Shown here in pieces: positions 1 to 14,700 of a DNA stretch of 64,000 nucleotides. Below the pieces are notes generated by a model. The model was not told the origin of the DNA and did no database searches. It worked only from the letters and a program-made list of their open reading frames with translations. The DNA lies in NCBI RefSeq assembly GCF_963675165.1, contig NC_087384.1:3362315-3426314 (forward strand), given 5' to 3'. The stretch comes from Halichondria panicea (Eukaryota > Porifera > Demospongiae > Suberitida > Halichondriidae). Position numbers and translations under genes: made by a program. How positions within the stretch are numbered: position 1 is the first letter of the stretch; the number at the start of each line of letters is the position of its first letter.

Positions 1-26
1 TTTACTGTTAAAAATTTTAAATTCAG

Positions 27-2452
27 GAATTAGATCTTGCAATCCTTGAAGATTTGGCAGAAAAGGTAGGTTTTTAACTTTTTAGCAAGCCAGACAAAAT
101 TATCTGTAAATTATTATATCAATTTAACTACTCGTATGTACATGTACAGTTGTATGTGTGAGCTAGCTAGTTACACTAATTTTCTGTACTGGTATGTACA
201 CGTACGTACATGACGTAATAATGCAGATTTTATGTTCAGAGTGTTCACTGTAAGAAATGCTTGACTGCAGGAAAAGGAAGAGCAATCATTACACACTGCT
301 CGTAGGGAGAGAGCTCGTGCAGATACCCTATGGATGAAGGAGGTTATTGTCGAATTACACACTCTTATTTATGTAGCTATACCACTAGTAAAATTGACTG
401 TTGTAGTTTTTCATGTGCTCTATAATATAATTATTTGAATGGATGACCCTCGTGTTACAGATGGTCACTAAACAACTGGAGATCGAAAAGCAAAGAGAAT
501 TGGAATTGGACAATATGTACCGGTGGGAATTAATTTCGTTTCTGTTTGTGTTTAGGTACCATGATGGAGAGTGGGGGGGGGGGGGGAGAGAGAAAGTGAG
601 GAAGCATGGGGGTGGTGAGCTGAGAAGTATGTGCTCATAATTATTTTATCCTGTACGTACAGCAGTATATACTTGTACATTGTAAAAATCAGCATGTCAA
701 GCCCCAATAATGGTGGCAGTGGTGTAAATTAATCAGTCCAGATGGAAAATTATGGAAATTACATGTACTAGGTACAGTATATACTGGCAACTTATTGTAG
801 TAATTGGCTCATGAAGACCCCTTGTTTCGAACTACAAACACAATGCATGTGGGGATTAAATAAGAATAGCTGGTTAACATAATGCTTGTTAGTGCACTCT
901 CGCGAAGAGGCAATATAATTTTATAGTGCTCTGATAGTATACCATACCTACGTAGTTGTCACCTCAACTTCAACTTTATTCCTTCTCCAGAGAAGAGGCT
1001 GCCCGACTGTGGCAAAAGCGTGAGGCAGAGTGGGAAAAAGAACAGCAAGCGAGAGAGCGGTTAATGAAAGAGGTATTAATTGATCGACCTTGTTGTACGT
1101 ATAATTACTTATGTTTACAATGTCTTGTGATTGTTTAATGAGTGAATAATGTACGTTGCACTACAGAGTTTCAGATTGTCCATATTTCAGGTATTTGAAG
1201 AGCGAAAACAACAGATTAATGTGAAAATGGATGTACTTAAAGAAGAGCAGGTATCTACATGTACATGTATGTGCCTGTAGAGTACCATACCATATAATGT
1301 ACAAAGGCCTAGATACATACAGGCGTATAATTATGATCTGTTATACTAGCATGAACCTACCATTTACATGCATAATTATGTATGTAATGTTTGGACAATA
1401 ACCTTATAAGAAAGGTGGTGGTGCGTGTGGTAATTATAAGGCATTCAATCTGGACTAGTGACTATTTGTATTATCCACTGCATGGTATTACAGGACTATT
1501 AATGTTCTCTCACTATAATTAAATTATGGGGTACAGTGTAACAGTGGCATACATGTACATGCATGCAATTTAGCTATTGCTTGTTGTGACACGTGTATAG
1601 TCTCAGTCGATTCAAGAGCGTGAGAGACTGATTGAGGAGATGGAGGTGGAGGTGGAAAGAGAGGAGGCTGAAGCCACCGCCAGACAGAGAGATACTGCCA
1701 TGATGGCACAAGGATGGCACCAACAAGTATGCCATACATACATACATGTCATGTTTATATAAAGCTTATGAACATGTTGTAACATTGTGGTGAAGGGGGT
1801 AGAATGTACGTGGCTGAACACTGAGAACAGTTTTTAATGTTAACAAAAATCCCTAACACTCTTGTATAGATCAAGGAGAAAACAAGGAAGGAAGAAATAG
1901 AATATATGAGGTACCAGCGAGAACAGGAAGAGCAGAGGTACATGCATGCATGCTATATGAGTTCAAGTGATGAATTCTTGCTATTATAGGATGGCTGAAG
2001 AAACATATGCAGCACAGGTTCATGATGAAGAGAATATAATAACCACCAGGAGATACACACCCAAGGTATATAGCTGAACATGTTGACCAGCAATCATACA
2101 TCCAGCTTGCAAAATGTGTGCATACCGTATTACTAGAATGTTTTGCGAGCATTAAACATTATGCGAATTTTGTGAGGGTTGATCAATAATTCGCAACAAT
2201 AAAATTGCAAAACCTACTAATAAATACACACGATACTTGCCAGAACGCAATAGTTTGATCGCAAAGGGTCAATTTTTCTGCTGATTTGGCTCACTCACAA
2301 AAATTCATTAAATATGGTAATGATTATTAATTTTATTTTGTATGTTACAATGTGTGCATGCACATGATGGCTGTTATTATTTAACATCTGTACTATACAC
2401 AATGTCCGTTTTTATGCAGACGTATTCAAGAAAGAAAGTAGCATGGAACTGA
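27..2452 (+). CDS. TCHP: Trichoplein (TCHP), C-terminal 205 residues, 5' end outside window
   Basis: Nine exons with GT/AG borders and continuous phase: 27-65, 271-342, 461-522, 991-1072, 1191-1250, 1601-1726, 1870-1937, 1990-2065, 2420-2452, giving 205 codons plus stop. The product is almost entirely charged alpha-helical coiled coil. The stretches ELDLAILEDLAEK, LWQKREAEWEKEQQARERL and the tail TYSRKKVAWN match the trichohyalin/plectin-homology region and C-terminus I know from animal trichoplein. In vertebrates this protein sits at centriole appendages, binds keratin filaments and ninein, and restrains primary cilium formation; that role is family knowledge. The exon at 271-342 uses a weak donor (GTTATT). 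The start lies upstream of the window. An AATAAA follows the stop by four bases. The gene converges on USP48. Another long coiled-coil ciliary protein is the main alternative, but the LW-REAEW block is quite specific. Confidence 0.82.
2125..2320 (+). repeat. MITE-A copy 1 (degenerate 3' end) in TCHP intron 8
   Basis: The block starts CCGTATTACTAGAATG and runs through the same internal sequence as 28483-28700, including a CGCAATAGTTTGATCGCAAA-type stretch. It sits between the last two TCHP exons. The right terminal repeat has decayed; the copy stops resembling the others around 2320. A TA precedes the left end. Confidence 0.75.
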
Positions 2453-2456
2453 ATGA

Positions 2457-2462
2457 AATAAA
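2457..2462 (+). promoter_or_regulatory. Polyadenylation signal AATAAA of TCHP
   Basis: Canonical AATAAA four bases after the TGA stop of TCHP, implying a very short 3' UTR. A T/G-rich stretch follows within about 60 bases. Confidence 0.5.
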
Positions 2463-3191
2463 ACGTTTATAAACCAAAACAAGAGTACTCATTGCAGGAA
2501 CTATAAGGCTCTATCATCATGTCACTTACTTAATTATAATTATGTACTGTATTTTTGCTGTTGATAATCCCCAGCACGTGTTTTATTATTACCACATGCA
2601 CAGTTACAGTTACCAATTTTGTTGGTGGCAAAACCGAGTTTAGATTCATGATAAAAATGTTGTTATAATTTGGAACCAGAGTTGTATGTAATTATAGATC
2701 TACAACAATCATATACCAATTAAGGTAAAAAAATTCTAGCTGTCCAGCAATCCAGTACCTGCAAGTGTAATAGAACATGCACATGTAACAGCAAATTATT
2801 ACGCATACGAATTCATTACAAATTACCTCTAAATCCATATTCTGGAGCTGTAGAAAAAGAGGTATACACAAAATTTGTAATACATTGTACAAGCTACATA
2901 CTTGTACACAATTACTGTTCGTGGGTTATTTTCGTACGGTGTAATTGTGTACAAATTAATTGTAGAGCATCATCCGAAAATTAAAACTATTAATTCTACC
3001 GTAGTAAGCTCGATCTACGTGACTATCCTAGCTGAGCTGTAGACTACAATTCATAAGGGTATTATATAATAGTTCATAGGAAACTTTGCACCAACAAAAA
3101 TTACCATTGGTTTTTTTCACTGCAGTATAATTATAAAGTATTTCACTACTATTATAATTATATTACATACATGTAAGAGATCTAGTATGGC
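2463..3191. other. Convergent intergenic region between TCHP and USP48
   Basis: No gene is visible. About 2930-3060 is a degenerate copy of the MITE-B family also found at 30603-30740 and 62624-62762: a GGGTTATTTTCGTACGG-like start, a TAGAGCATC core, a TTCTACCG block and a CTAGCTGAGCTGTA stretch. The rest is AT-rich spacer. Confidence 0.55.
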
Positions 3192-6100
3192 TTAAACCAC
3201 TTGAGGCCATAGCTCAACTATTTACATACATAGTATTTACGTAGATACTTCGAAAAATTCAAAAGTTTTATAATACAACTTACTTGCAGCTGCAGTTTGA
3301 GCCGTTTCTTTCAGAAACAACGCTATTTTATCTTCTTCTGTTGGGGCCTACATGTATGTTGAATATCGAACTACTACTGAGAATATACATATAGCTATAG
3401 CTATAATTACCTTCAGGAAGAGCACTGAACCAGACTCTACTCCAAGGTCTCTCAAAGGTTTGTCAGGATGTTGCAACACCTCCCCATACAGATAAAGGGA
3501 CTGCTCCCGTGGAGTGAGTTCATACTCTTTCATCACCTGCATGAGTAGTCCGTTGTATATGTACATAACAGTGAGCTCAGAGAGTGGGTCAAAACACATG
3601 ACACTGGGAACACATAATTATAGCGGGCCATTCGTTGTAAACACCTTAATAACGATACAACAACTACAGAAATAGCAGTAATGCTTAATATATTGAGTCG
3701 TACAGAAAAAATTCTAATACTACGTACCATCAACTGGAGCTGAAACAGTGACTGGGAAAGATCTATCTTCATTCTCTTGGCAGAAGGTGGTATGCTTCTC
3801 CTATAAGACAACAGCGTTAAATTATACATTAACATACTGGCAGAAAAGAGCTCTATAAAAGAATACTATACCTTGATCGCTTCTTGAAAAATGTCAGCAT
3901 TGACAATGCCTATCAATATAGAAAGATAACGTGCAGTGTAAACAATATGGCACCGTGGCAAGTTAGTAAATGTGATAATAATGTATGCTCAAGTGCACTC
4001 AACTATAAGCCTCGTTCCCTGCCCAACGTTTCTCTATTGTAACGCTGGAGAAAATCGGCCTGCATAACTTAACTAGTACAATCGTATCGATTGAGAATTA
4101 ATTGCTATCTGATTACCACTGACACCATAATACTACTATGTACTTGTAGTGGTAAATACACGCTCATGTACCTCCTCTTCATTATCTGAATCCTTGAGAT
4201 GATACACATAAACAAAGGTGGCTGATTCCAAACCATTTTCAACAGGCTGCCAACGACTGCTACACCCATCACAAACTTCTGCAAGACAACATGTCATAGT
4301 ACATGAAACAGATACACAATCTTACCAGGAACAGTTTTAATTGTTGTCGAGTTATCCTCTAGATTTGTCATCACTGAAATGGTGACACTGTTTTCTGATG
4401 TGAACCACTGTAGTAGAGCGTGCCACTCTTCAGGATGCACCAGCACTACACTGAACCAAAAACCCCTTTTTACGGGTACTGTATACATGTATGTATACAT
4501 GTATATGCATGCATGCATTAAATTGAAATCGACCAATCTCAAGGATATACAAATAGAAGCTTTTTATAGAGCTGAAAAACGCTAAAAAAAACTGTCAAAC
4601 AAACCCAATCCACAGGTGTATACACACCATTACACAATGTGTAATGTACAATTACAATTACATAGAATCCTTAAGCTAACGTGTACTGTACTTAGTGTTA
4701 AATTAGCTAGTACACAAGAGTATAGATACCCGTGTTTCTCTTCAGTGAATCCCTGCAAGTACAGACTACATATATACATGTATGTACTTACTGCTGTGCT
4801 AGTGTCTCCCAATTGTTTTCCCTCACTGGTATTGCCAGCTTACTATGAGAACAGAGCAGCAGCTCCACACATAGTGAAGTTGGCATCTCATACGTGTTGG
4901 GGAACCTGCAACATAATTATTAGTCAATAAATGTGGTTACACTTCAAGTCTTGGTTGGCCATGATCTACGACCGCTTCAAGCGCTGGAGTATAGTATTTA
5001 CGTAGAGTGCTTTAACTACATGTACATACACGTACGTATTGACTGATACACCATTGGCGTACCGTATACACGAAGTCCAGTTATCCATAAACGTCGTTGG
5101 TAGGACAAACACTTCAGACTGCAACTATGCATGAACACACATTATGATAGATACATGCATAAGAGAGTTTACGTATAAAAAAGAGGCTTGCATCATTCTA
5201 ATACATTTGAGATTTGAGGCCGATTCCTGAGGAAGTAGAGCTCAGATAGCGCTTCTTTCTGTAATCGACATGTTGACTTCAATAAATCAGTACGCTTGTC
5301 AGCTTCACTCTTGTTCACCTGGATGTGCATATACATAACACAATAAAAATCAAAAAAACTACATCACTATCAGCCCTCTTGAACGTATTGCAAAATCTGT
5401 ATACAATGAAAATACTGTAAAATGTTATTTCATGTACGGTAAATGTTCACTGACACACTAACCGTGCACTGCTGACAGAGTTTGTGCAGTGCTGCATAGG
5501 CCCTGGTTGTGGGGAAGTGCTCGTGAAGGATAGCCCATACCTCAGGTTGTACCAACCTTCTCTTGCCTTCACCAAGACAGAGCTCATCTACAGTCATACA
5601 GTATATACAGACAGTAAGTACACATGGCAATCTACAAGTACAGTGTAGACGTACGTAACCAAATCGAAACATAAAACGGTTGCACGTGCATGCACGCACT
5701 TTCAGCATACACGTACACCCAAAACGTTGGTATGTACATGTAGCTATATAAGACAGCAAACTCGCCAAATTTTTTAAACAGTTTTACTGAGACACGTACC
5801 CATAATAATTATTACGCTAAGTACATAGTTTCCCACCATGCTCGCAGAGTAGGTCAGTGTTAAACACAGCAACTTCTGGTTTGTCACTATGCTTTCCTTG
5901 AGACGCAGTACCATCGCATAGTGATTCAGAATCCTGATCGCTCCCAGACAGCAGGGCAGTCAATTGCTGGAGACGTGTCTTCCTCCAGTTTTGCAAAGAC
6001 TTTTTACCCACCCAAAAACCGGAAGCACTGTGGCATGTATAGAGAGTGCATAATCAGTGGACACAGACGTGTCACATATATTGCCTACACCATGACGTAC

Positions 6101-9100
6101 GTCTAGTTGTATATAAGCAACGTCCCATGAACACAATGGGACATCCCATGTATAAGGTTTATTTTAGGGAAGTAGAGGCTGGAGCATTCACTGCTCTCTC
6201 CCATGAGCTTGAAGCTTGTACATGTAAGAATTAATATAACTACACAAACATAAGTTTGAAATTGCATTAGATGTTGCATTAGCTGCATGCATACGAGATA
6301 CCAGTAAGTCAAAATTCCATTCTCAGAACTCAGTGCTCACACTAACACATGTAATCTTATGAATCTTTGTACATATAATTATACGTACATTGTAAATACG
6401 TGCCTGTATATAATCATATACATGTACCTTGTACACTTTGATTTCAACAGCTTGGTGATGACTTTGTGCTGTTTTTCCATCTTGTCTTTGAGTTGTATTT
6501 CTTCACACCGCTGTCGCACACATTTCCCACACAGCAATTCACTATAGATAAACGTTTCTATACATAATGTCAGCTACAATCAGTCATGATTTATCGATTT
6601 GGAAAAGACACTATGCATATTATACTTAAGCGCTTGTCTGTTATAATTGTGGACAGGTTTGTACGTACTAACCTGGCCATCCTCAGTGGACAAACTGACT
6701 TGTCCAATTTCTCACAAACAGCATCTAACTATACATGTACAAAATGAATCATAAAATTGTTACATCATCATGGTTGTGGAAGCCTGCTATTTACCCCAAT
6801 GCTGCTTATTCTTTTGACTTCGGTAACAGCATTCAGTGACAGGCTACGGGAATATAAGTACATTTCGGTCTTACTACTATACACGATGTGTATGTGTTAG
6901 TACAGTTCTAAACTTTGGTATTGGTAACAACATTTCAGCACCAATCAACCATAGTTTTACGTACGTGCTGGTGTATCAGACCTGGCTACAATTTACGGAA
7001 TTACACTGTAGAGTGCTGTGACAGACGTCAGTTCACAATGCGAATCATATACATGTAGATGTGTAATTATATTATTAATTAAGCCTTAATTACTAGCTAC
7101 ATCTAAAATATACATTTACGAGCAGGCTGAGACTAAGAATACAGCACTTTCTCAAGGCTGATACAGACGTTTAGACGTTTACACAGACGTGTACACGTAC
7201 GTACATAGTACATCCAGAGGTTAGATACGTATACTCACTTGCTGTGCCTACATAGCAGTGGTTCCAGGGTGCCCCTCTCCCCGGGCGTCAGTGACCCACC
7301 CAGCCAGGCCTTGATCCACGAGGTGAGCACCCACACGCACCCCTCACCCTGTACAGAAAGCCCACTGTACAGTCCTCTCATCTCAGCAGCCCTGGACTCC
7401 TCAACAACATGCTGAGCAGACTGTAATGGTGACAAGCATTTATTTAGCTGTATGTGGGTGATCATTGCACTACAAAAACCTATTTTATTTACAAGGGTAG
7501 TCAAGATGCACATTAGGGACACTTACAAAAAACAATGTATACATGTACATGTACGTACACGTGGGTCAAATTGGACCACAAGTATGGACCTCACATGTAA
7601 ACTTTTAAGTGCATATTGTGCACTGCCATGCATGTGGCACTAACTGTAGGCATCATCACCATATCATAATAATTATTATTATTGTACCTCAGCAGCTTTC
7701 AATTCCTCCACAGTGGCTAAGAAGGAAGCATTGTTATCATTGCTGAGCTTTTGAAGGTGGGGAGGTACCTCACACAGGGTATCTGTAGACATGTACAACT
7801 GTACATGACATATTTAGCTGGCCTGCATTAATTTAAGTACACACAACATGCAGTGTCAGTATTAGTGCTGGCAGTCAAAAACTGGCAACTAGCTACATTG
7901 TTGTAATAGAGCCAGATTGAGAGCACTACATGTCTATACATGCACGATGTAGACTAGCTTGCAAGTTAATAGTAATTAACATAATTATAATAATTATATC
8001 GTATCACATCAGATTTTCAATGTCAGTGGACAGTGAGCAATACACAATATGCAATATACATGTACCTTTGAAATGGTCCTCTCTTTTGTAGACAAGCATG
8101 TAAACGTTGTTTGATACGTGACTCCCTTTTGGACAGCGTCGCATTCCTTTCTGGGAGGAGTCAACACCTACATGTACAGATGTGTCAGTTATCAATGAGG
8201 GAACGTGCTCTTTGAGTTTCAACAACAATATCTGTCTGCACAGCAACGTTTGACTCAAAATAAACAGGATAGTATCCAGCACTGTTTTAGTATACTGTAC
8301 ACTTGAACCATACTGTACACGGCAGTAACACAAGTTGAAGCTGATCTAAGAGTCGATCAGAACTATCATACATGGATGTAGTAGAGACAGTACTATATAG
8401 CGTTAATTAGCTACAGTATCACCATAGCTCTTAATTCAGTTTACGTGTAGTTCGTACTGCCACTCACTGTCTTCATCCGAGCAGAGAATCAACTTGTCGT
8501 TCTTGCATTCTTTCACAACGTCATCGTCAAACTTCCACCATTTGCCAGTCTGTCAGAGAGTAAAAGATTATACATTTAAGCATTCGATTCAAAGCAATTA
8601 CAAACTAACCCTATCTATACTCACAACAATACACGCAAATAATCTATTAGAAATGTACATGTATGTACGGTAGACTAGGTGTACGTAAGAATGTACATGC
8701 AATACACATGGAAGTATTGTTTGCATGTTCTACAAATGGACATGCACACACACACACACGTTTTATGATTGTACATGTATCCCACCTTAGGATTCTTGAT
8801 GTAGGCAATGTAGTGTCCGGTATAGGCAGAGGCTCCGCAATGCACGATGAAGGAGGATAAGTGATAGAGAGGGGTAGGCTTACCAGTGTATGTACTCAAG
8901 TCTAACTGGTCTGGGAACACAAGGTGAGAGGTCACTTTCACCTTGGCCAGTAGAGACCTGCATAGAAATGTGGAGACAATTTCAGGGAGATCCTTACGTG
9001 TTATAAATGTACGTACTGACGTAGGGGGAGAATTCCTTATACCATGTACATTGCATACATCATTATAATTATATTGAACACCTCTTATTGCTCACAAGTT

Positions 9101-11089
9101 AAACACGAATCTGAGCATCTGCAGAGTGAGCACAGGTGGCAGTGACTTGAGCTGGATGTACCGACTCGCATCTCTCTTCCCAGAGCAATGACTACAGTGG
9201 TATTGGTTGTCCCCACTCAGACTCTCTTCCTGGAACACGTTAAGAAAGCTCCTTACATATTTAAACTCTTCTTAAAAATCTTTCTCTAATAATTATTACG
9301 CTAGAGTACTATAGGCTATGTAAAGAAACTGATCCCTTACACCAACATGTTTATTAATAACTGCTTGAAGTAAACAACTATAAAATTGCTAATTGAGCAT
9401 ACCTTAAAGAACTGTGCCAGTGATTTGTGGAGAGTGGGACAGTTCTGCACACCGAGCTCCAGCTCGTAAAATGGTGACTCGACACCTGAAACAATTCCAC
9501 ATCCCTCACACCTTGTCATGTACGAGTAGCTCCCTCCATACAAGTTATCCACGCATCTCCGAAAGACTGGATTGGGCTGAAGAGAATTAAGAGTACACAT
9601 TTTTCTGAAACACATATGAGAAACTGTACAATCAGCCGGCCCAATTAGTCTAAGAAAAGGTACACATGTACGTATGCAGAAATATGTACTGGTCAACAAT
9701 AATTTAAAAGCAGAGAGCATGCAGATAAAATTATAATTATGTACGTGTTACAACACAGTACTTTAAATGGGAGGGCACAAACACAAACCTCTGTTTGGAA
9801 GACACAACTGAGTTGACACAGAAACAATTTTCTGAACTCTTGAGCATCCTGTGAGCACAACCAACAATACATTCATAATTATGGTGTTTTAGGCATGTTT
9901 TAGGCACCTGTTGTCTGTCATGCTGCAGGTGAAGACTGTCCACAAACCCAGTAGCATCAATCACTCTGTTGGCACGTTTGTAACAAGAGATTACACTGGA
10001 ATTTAGATCTAAGTACCTTCTTTTCGATTTCAGTAAATTGATGAAGAGCATTTGTAGTTGTTCGATTACAGCAATCATAGCGCTTGAAACCATTGCCTGA
10101 TTGTCACTCCCAGTCCCAGACTCAACACTGGCACAGGTTGTTGACAATTCTTCAGACGTATCTTTCACATCCAGGTCAAGTTTGGCTTTTTTTCTGCTTG
10201 TAAGTCCTTCTAATGTCCTATCAACTGTTTTCTACAGTGCGGGCGCACTAATAACAATTTACAAGACAGAAAAAACACACCTCAGCAACTTCTGCGGGAT
10301 GACGACTGACCACTTTAAATGAGAAAACAGCCTCTCTCAGTTTGACATCAGAGAACCATACCTACATGTAATACGCAGCAAGCACAATGCATCTGATCAA
10401 TACTGACTTTTGTTGCTTGTGTCAGCCAAAATGCAATATTCTTACAGTATATGACTATTGAATTAAGTTACCGTACGGATGGGATACATGCACATCACAC
10501 TGTACAATGTATACGCTAATCCTTAACGAAGATATGATACATGAGAAGCACACACCTGCAGAAGGGAGTTGACGTAACAAGTAGACCCTAAGTTTTTCAA
10601 TCCACAGAAGTCCTCCTATAAAAGCATGGCGGAATGATCAGATCAGATCACAATAGTTTCACTTTACTCACATTTTTCCGGACATAATCCTCCATATTAG
10701 ACTTGTGCATTTCTATAAGAATAATTATTATGTCTGTACTTAGCACTCAATCTATGCATGGTCACTAACCTGATGAAGTGTTCAAAAATGAGGCCTCGCC
10801 TAGGCAGTTCAAGCAATTGGGATTCCATTTGCAGTTTGTTCTACAGGTATGGAAGATTGACTCACTGGACAAGCATACAAGCACACAAACAACAGCCCCA
10901 CTTCCCAATGGCATGCCATACCAGAAACAAATTTGTAGCTAAGGCTGACCTGCAAGAACCAGACTTGCATTGCTTGCTTGTAATCCTATATGCCTGGTTA
11001 ATGTTTCCAGCTGATATATGGTCCAAACTTGTGGTGAGAGCCCAGTCCCATGCTTTTCTCTCCTGCAAAGATCTCCATCCCTTTGCCAT
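3192..11089 (-). CDS. USP48: Ubiquitin carboxyl-terminal hydrolase 48 (USP48), 30 exons, about 1014 aa
   Basis: Exons in transcript order: 10950-11089, 10770-10840, 10672-10712, 10556-10615, 10281-10361, 10017-10231, 9908-9965, 9789-9848, 9403-9576, 9096-9229, 8786-8957, 8468-8549, 8066-8167, 7688-7782, 7239-7420, 6795-6843, 6673-6728, 6428-6541, 5837-6027, 5463-5587, 5205-5318, 5063-5118, 4792-4905, 4326-4450, 4172-4278, 3872-3909, 3728-3800, 3411-3536, 3284-3347, 3192-3217. Phases agree throughout. The start MAKGWRSLQERKAWDW resembles the family N-terminus. The Cys box is CGLKNLGSTCYVN (Cys97), followed by QDAQEF and the His box YTGHYIAYIK (His393). DUSP-like segments (GFWVGKKSLQNW) and a C-terminal ubiquitin-like fold (YLYGEVLQHPDKPLRDLG) follow. 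Length is close to the human protein (about 1035). A charged insertion of about 45 residues precedes the QDAQEF block. The last 26-bp exon is the least certain. Family role: nuclear deubiquitinase. Confidence 0.92.
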
Positions 11090-11735
11090 GATGACCAGTT
11101 GTTGGCACGGATCACTGTATAAGAAAATCAAAAACAAGAAAATTGCCAATCCAGTCCCTAGGTGGCCGGCCAGCGAGTCTATTGCTGTCACAAGGTTGCT
11201 GGAACTACATAATATTGTAGTGTCCAAAATATACATGCATAACAATTTAGCTAACATTTTAAATCAAGTTTGTGTTAATCACTGCTCAGAGCAACATTAT
11301 TTATCGCTGTAGATTCAAGATGCATGATTTTTTCCTCAAATCTATTCTGAAAACAAAACGTCATGCTACTTTACTGCATGTGCCCAAAAAGTACACAATA
11401 ATTATCAACATCAGATGCATGCATGTGATAATACATTAATTATGTTCGTCGGCTATTTATAGGTTTTATGCTCCAATATATAAACGTACATGTCCACTTG
11501 TTTAGAGCGGTTTTACTGTTATAATGGTAAACCTCAATTTTCAACTGAGTGATAAGCTGTCAGCTTCAGATGTGTCACATAATTATTCTCAGTATTTTCA
11601 CTCACTATATAATTATAAAGAAGATAAATATTTTAAATATGTGAAGTGTACAGATTCTCATGCACATTAACTAGTTTGAAAAGGAAAACTTCAGAATATA
11701 AAAAGATGGCATAAAACGCTATAGGTATTTATGTT
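11090..11735. other. Intergenic region between M8 peptidase 3' end and USP48 start
   Basis: AT-rich spacer of about 650 bp between two minus-strand genes, which must hold the USP48 promoter and the peptidase 3' UTR. I see no conserved gene, repeat copy or obvious TATA box. Open frames crossing the USP48 start on the plus strand are antisense shadows. Confidence 0.5.
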
Positions 11736-14700
11736 TTAAAACACGGTGGCTACCACTAGAGCTGCAAGGGAAAATATTGTCACAGCAACTGCACCGGTGA
11801 CTTCTGCTCTGTTATCAGGTATTGACGGAGTGACTGGGAGATCAGTACTGCCCTCCACATTCCTAATCCTGTCATAGCAGGACGCTGGCTCTGTGGTAGG
11901 ACAGTTGGCTAAATTATCCTGTGGAAATGGAAGCAGCTATATATAATCACTATGTTAATGTGATAAGAATGTACTTACATGGCAAAGTTGTGAGCATGCA
12001 GGGCAGCGTAGAGATGCAGTGATTGAGGCTCCAGTACTGTCAGTGAAAGAGAATTGAATCTAGAGAGAGAAAATTAACACAAACATGTCTGTCGAAGGTT
12101 AAACTACAACTGTAGTTTCAGTTTGTTACTTAATGAATAAATATCGAATAGTCGAATGAGTGCTTGCTTACTACATGCATAATTATAGTATGAGGGCAAA
12201 GGAAGAATAGGGTCATGTTTAAAGAAAGATTAAACATTCTTGTTCTGGGTTCTTGATCTTTGCTGCAAATAACAGCTTAGCGTTTCTGTTCTTTATTTGC
12301 TTGCTTGGGAAGCCTACTATACCTAGATCTCTCCAGTGCAGCAAGACATCACAATGTATATCCTAGCCACGGAAGGATAATTTCCAATCTTGTAGTTTCG
12401 AAGAATGCAATAAAAGATCAAGGGTTGCAATTAAATCCTGGATCTCCTCTCTCAAGCTGATTCCTCTGGGGCGCGATAGTTCAACCAATTTCTGTTGTGA
12501 TTATAAGAGAATCAAGCTAGAGGTGGTGTATAAACTCAGGGGCGCGAGGGTAAATTCAGTTTTACATGTAAAACATAGGGCCACGTGGTGTTTTAATTAG
12601 TCACCTTTTGACCCTGGCACTACTCCTCCTCTGGTATGAGGGGTAGATGAATGCTTAACCCAAACGGTACCTCATAAATAAGTGATTGAAAGCATAAAAC
12701 AGGAGTGTGTTATGTGTTAGTCCCCTATGCATGCAAAATAACGAAACAAACCTGTTCTCCTTCACAAGAGCATTGGTATGCAAGTCCAGATACCTTAATT
12801 GTCACACCAGTTGTTGCTGAGCAGGAATACTGGAGAGAAAGACACACAGAGAGAAAGCATACATGTACCAACACTACGATTAATGAGGTAGATTGTATGT
12901 GTGGGTGCAATATTCGTACGCATGAACAATGTAGCACTTGGTTTGTGTGCAGTGTCTACAAAGATGCATGAAATAAAACCTGATAGCATCCAGATCCAGT
13001 GGAGAAGCCAGTGTAACGGTTGTTGGTCCACTCTCGAGTGCCATGCTCAATGCACCTTGACCCCTGCTCGTAAACTTCTGCAAGGACATTCACGGTAGGC
13101 TGATTAGTGGCCACATTGCATTGTGTCCCTCTGTCTCTGCCTGACTCTTGAATGGTAAGCACCTATTAGGTGGAATACATACATGTAACATTAATCGTGC
13201 ATATAATTATGAGTTACAAACAATTATAATGACATCTTACGTATAAATTCTCAACTAAACAGACCTATGAATGTAAACAAACAACTACGGATATGATAAT
13301 CTTGTGGGAAAAACAAAAACAGATCGATCTATAGACAATTAAGCTTTCCTAACTGCTTTAATTGCTAGTTATGAAGAGTGCACTTGTGGTGCTCTAGTTG
13401 AACAGTTGGCTCACGTTTTGGAATGGGCAATAGTCTGCAATAACAACATTTCCGCCATCAGTGCGTACAGTGAAGTACTGAAATAACAGAAGTTAAATCA
13501 TACAAAGGGACACTATAATCTCTGGCAGACATACTTGATAATCGAGGGATGGGTTGTTCCTGATTAGGTTGCATTTACCCACAGCTTCATAATCGATTGT
13601 ACAGCCCCGTTGCATGTCAGTACAATAGGGTGTCACTGGAAGCCCCCTAATACATTGTAGAAGCATATTAATTATATAGGTATGCAGGGGATATGCAAGC
13701 ATAATGTTGAGAGTAAGCAGCTTCCAATTAGGAATTATGTGGGAATAGCTGGTAGCTGTAAAATAGCATAATTATGGGTGGGGCTCACCTAACACCAGAA
13801 AAGGTGCACATGGGGCTCACTGCTTGGACATGTACAAGTTAGTGCGTAGAGCTAGAAGCTTAGCACTGGCTACAAGCTATATGAAGCTTTTTGTTCGTTT
13901 TCGAGACTGTTAGCTAGTTGTATCCAAGATGAGGTAGCTTAGGTAGCCAGCATTTTGTTTATTCCAATGGGTATATAACACTTATTATCCACTACATTCA
14001 AATGAATGGCAACGTAACTATCCTTGGCCTCGGGGCTTTGCCCTCGTCCTTGAAAGTTTACTGCCATAAATTCTGATGTAGTGGACAATAAGATAACGAA
14101 TAATAGGCTATAGCTTTGAATAGGAATAGAACAACTGGTAAGATCGTGTTTTATTGAAATCCAGGCAACTCGTCCTCGTGTTTGTGCCTGTATATTTCGT
14201 AAAACACTCGGTCTCATGCTATATCCATTACATAAAACACTTACTGATCCGTTTGAGAGTTGATCCAACTCAAGCAAGACCTTGTGGGAAAGTCACACCC
14301 ACTCCCCTTACCCCAAAGTAAGTCCTGTGCCATGGTATAGTTTACGTCATACCATCTGCATTGCACAGGAGAATTGGGGTTTAAAAAATACACGCACTCA
14401 CATACTAACTTTGGATCTACATACACTACACCCCATCCAAGTTATGTATAGTGAATGCACTCACCCACTGTCCTCGAATGCTGCCAGTGAGATCCTGGAG
14501 AAAACAGGATTGAAGGTTAACTCTCCAGTCATGGCCTCATTCTGCGTTTAGAGTAAACAGGCAAAGACACAGCATGTTCCATACACTAAGTACTATTTGA
14601 AGGTCAGACATAACTTTAGTATATACAGTACAGTACACTAGTTAGTGAAATTATCATACCAAATGTTATTACCCCCATTATTCTCTTCTCCCAGTGACTG

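Noticed and set aside
8878-8883. GTAAGC as a splice donor in USP48
   Set aside because: Reading through gives GKPTPLYHLSSFIVHCGASAYTG, which is the expected sequence before the His box.
10758-11312. Plus-strand open frame of 184 codons
   Set aside because: It is antisense to USP48 exons 1 and 2, which match the family N-terminus and splice in phase; no family resemblance on the plus strand.
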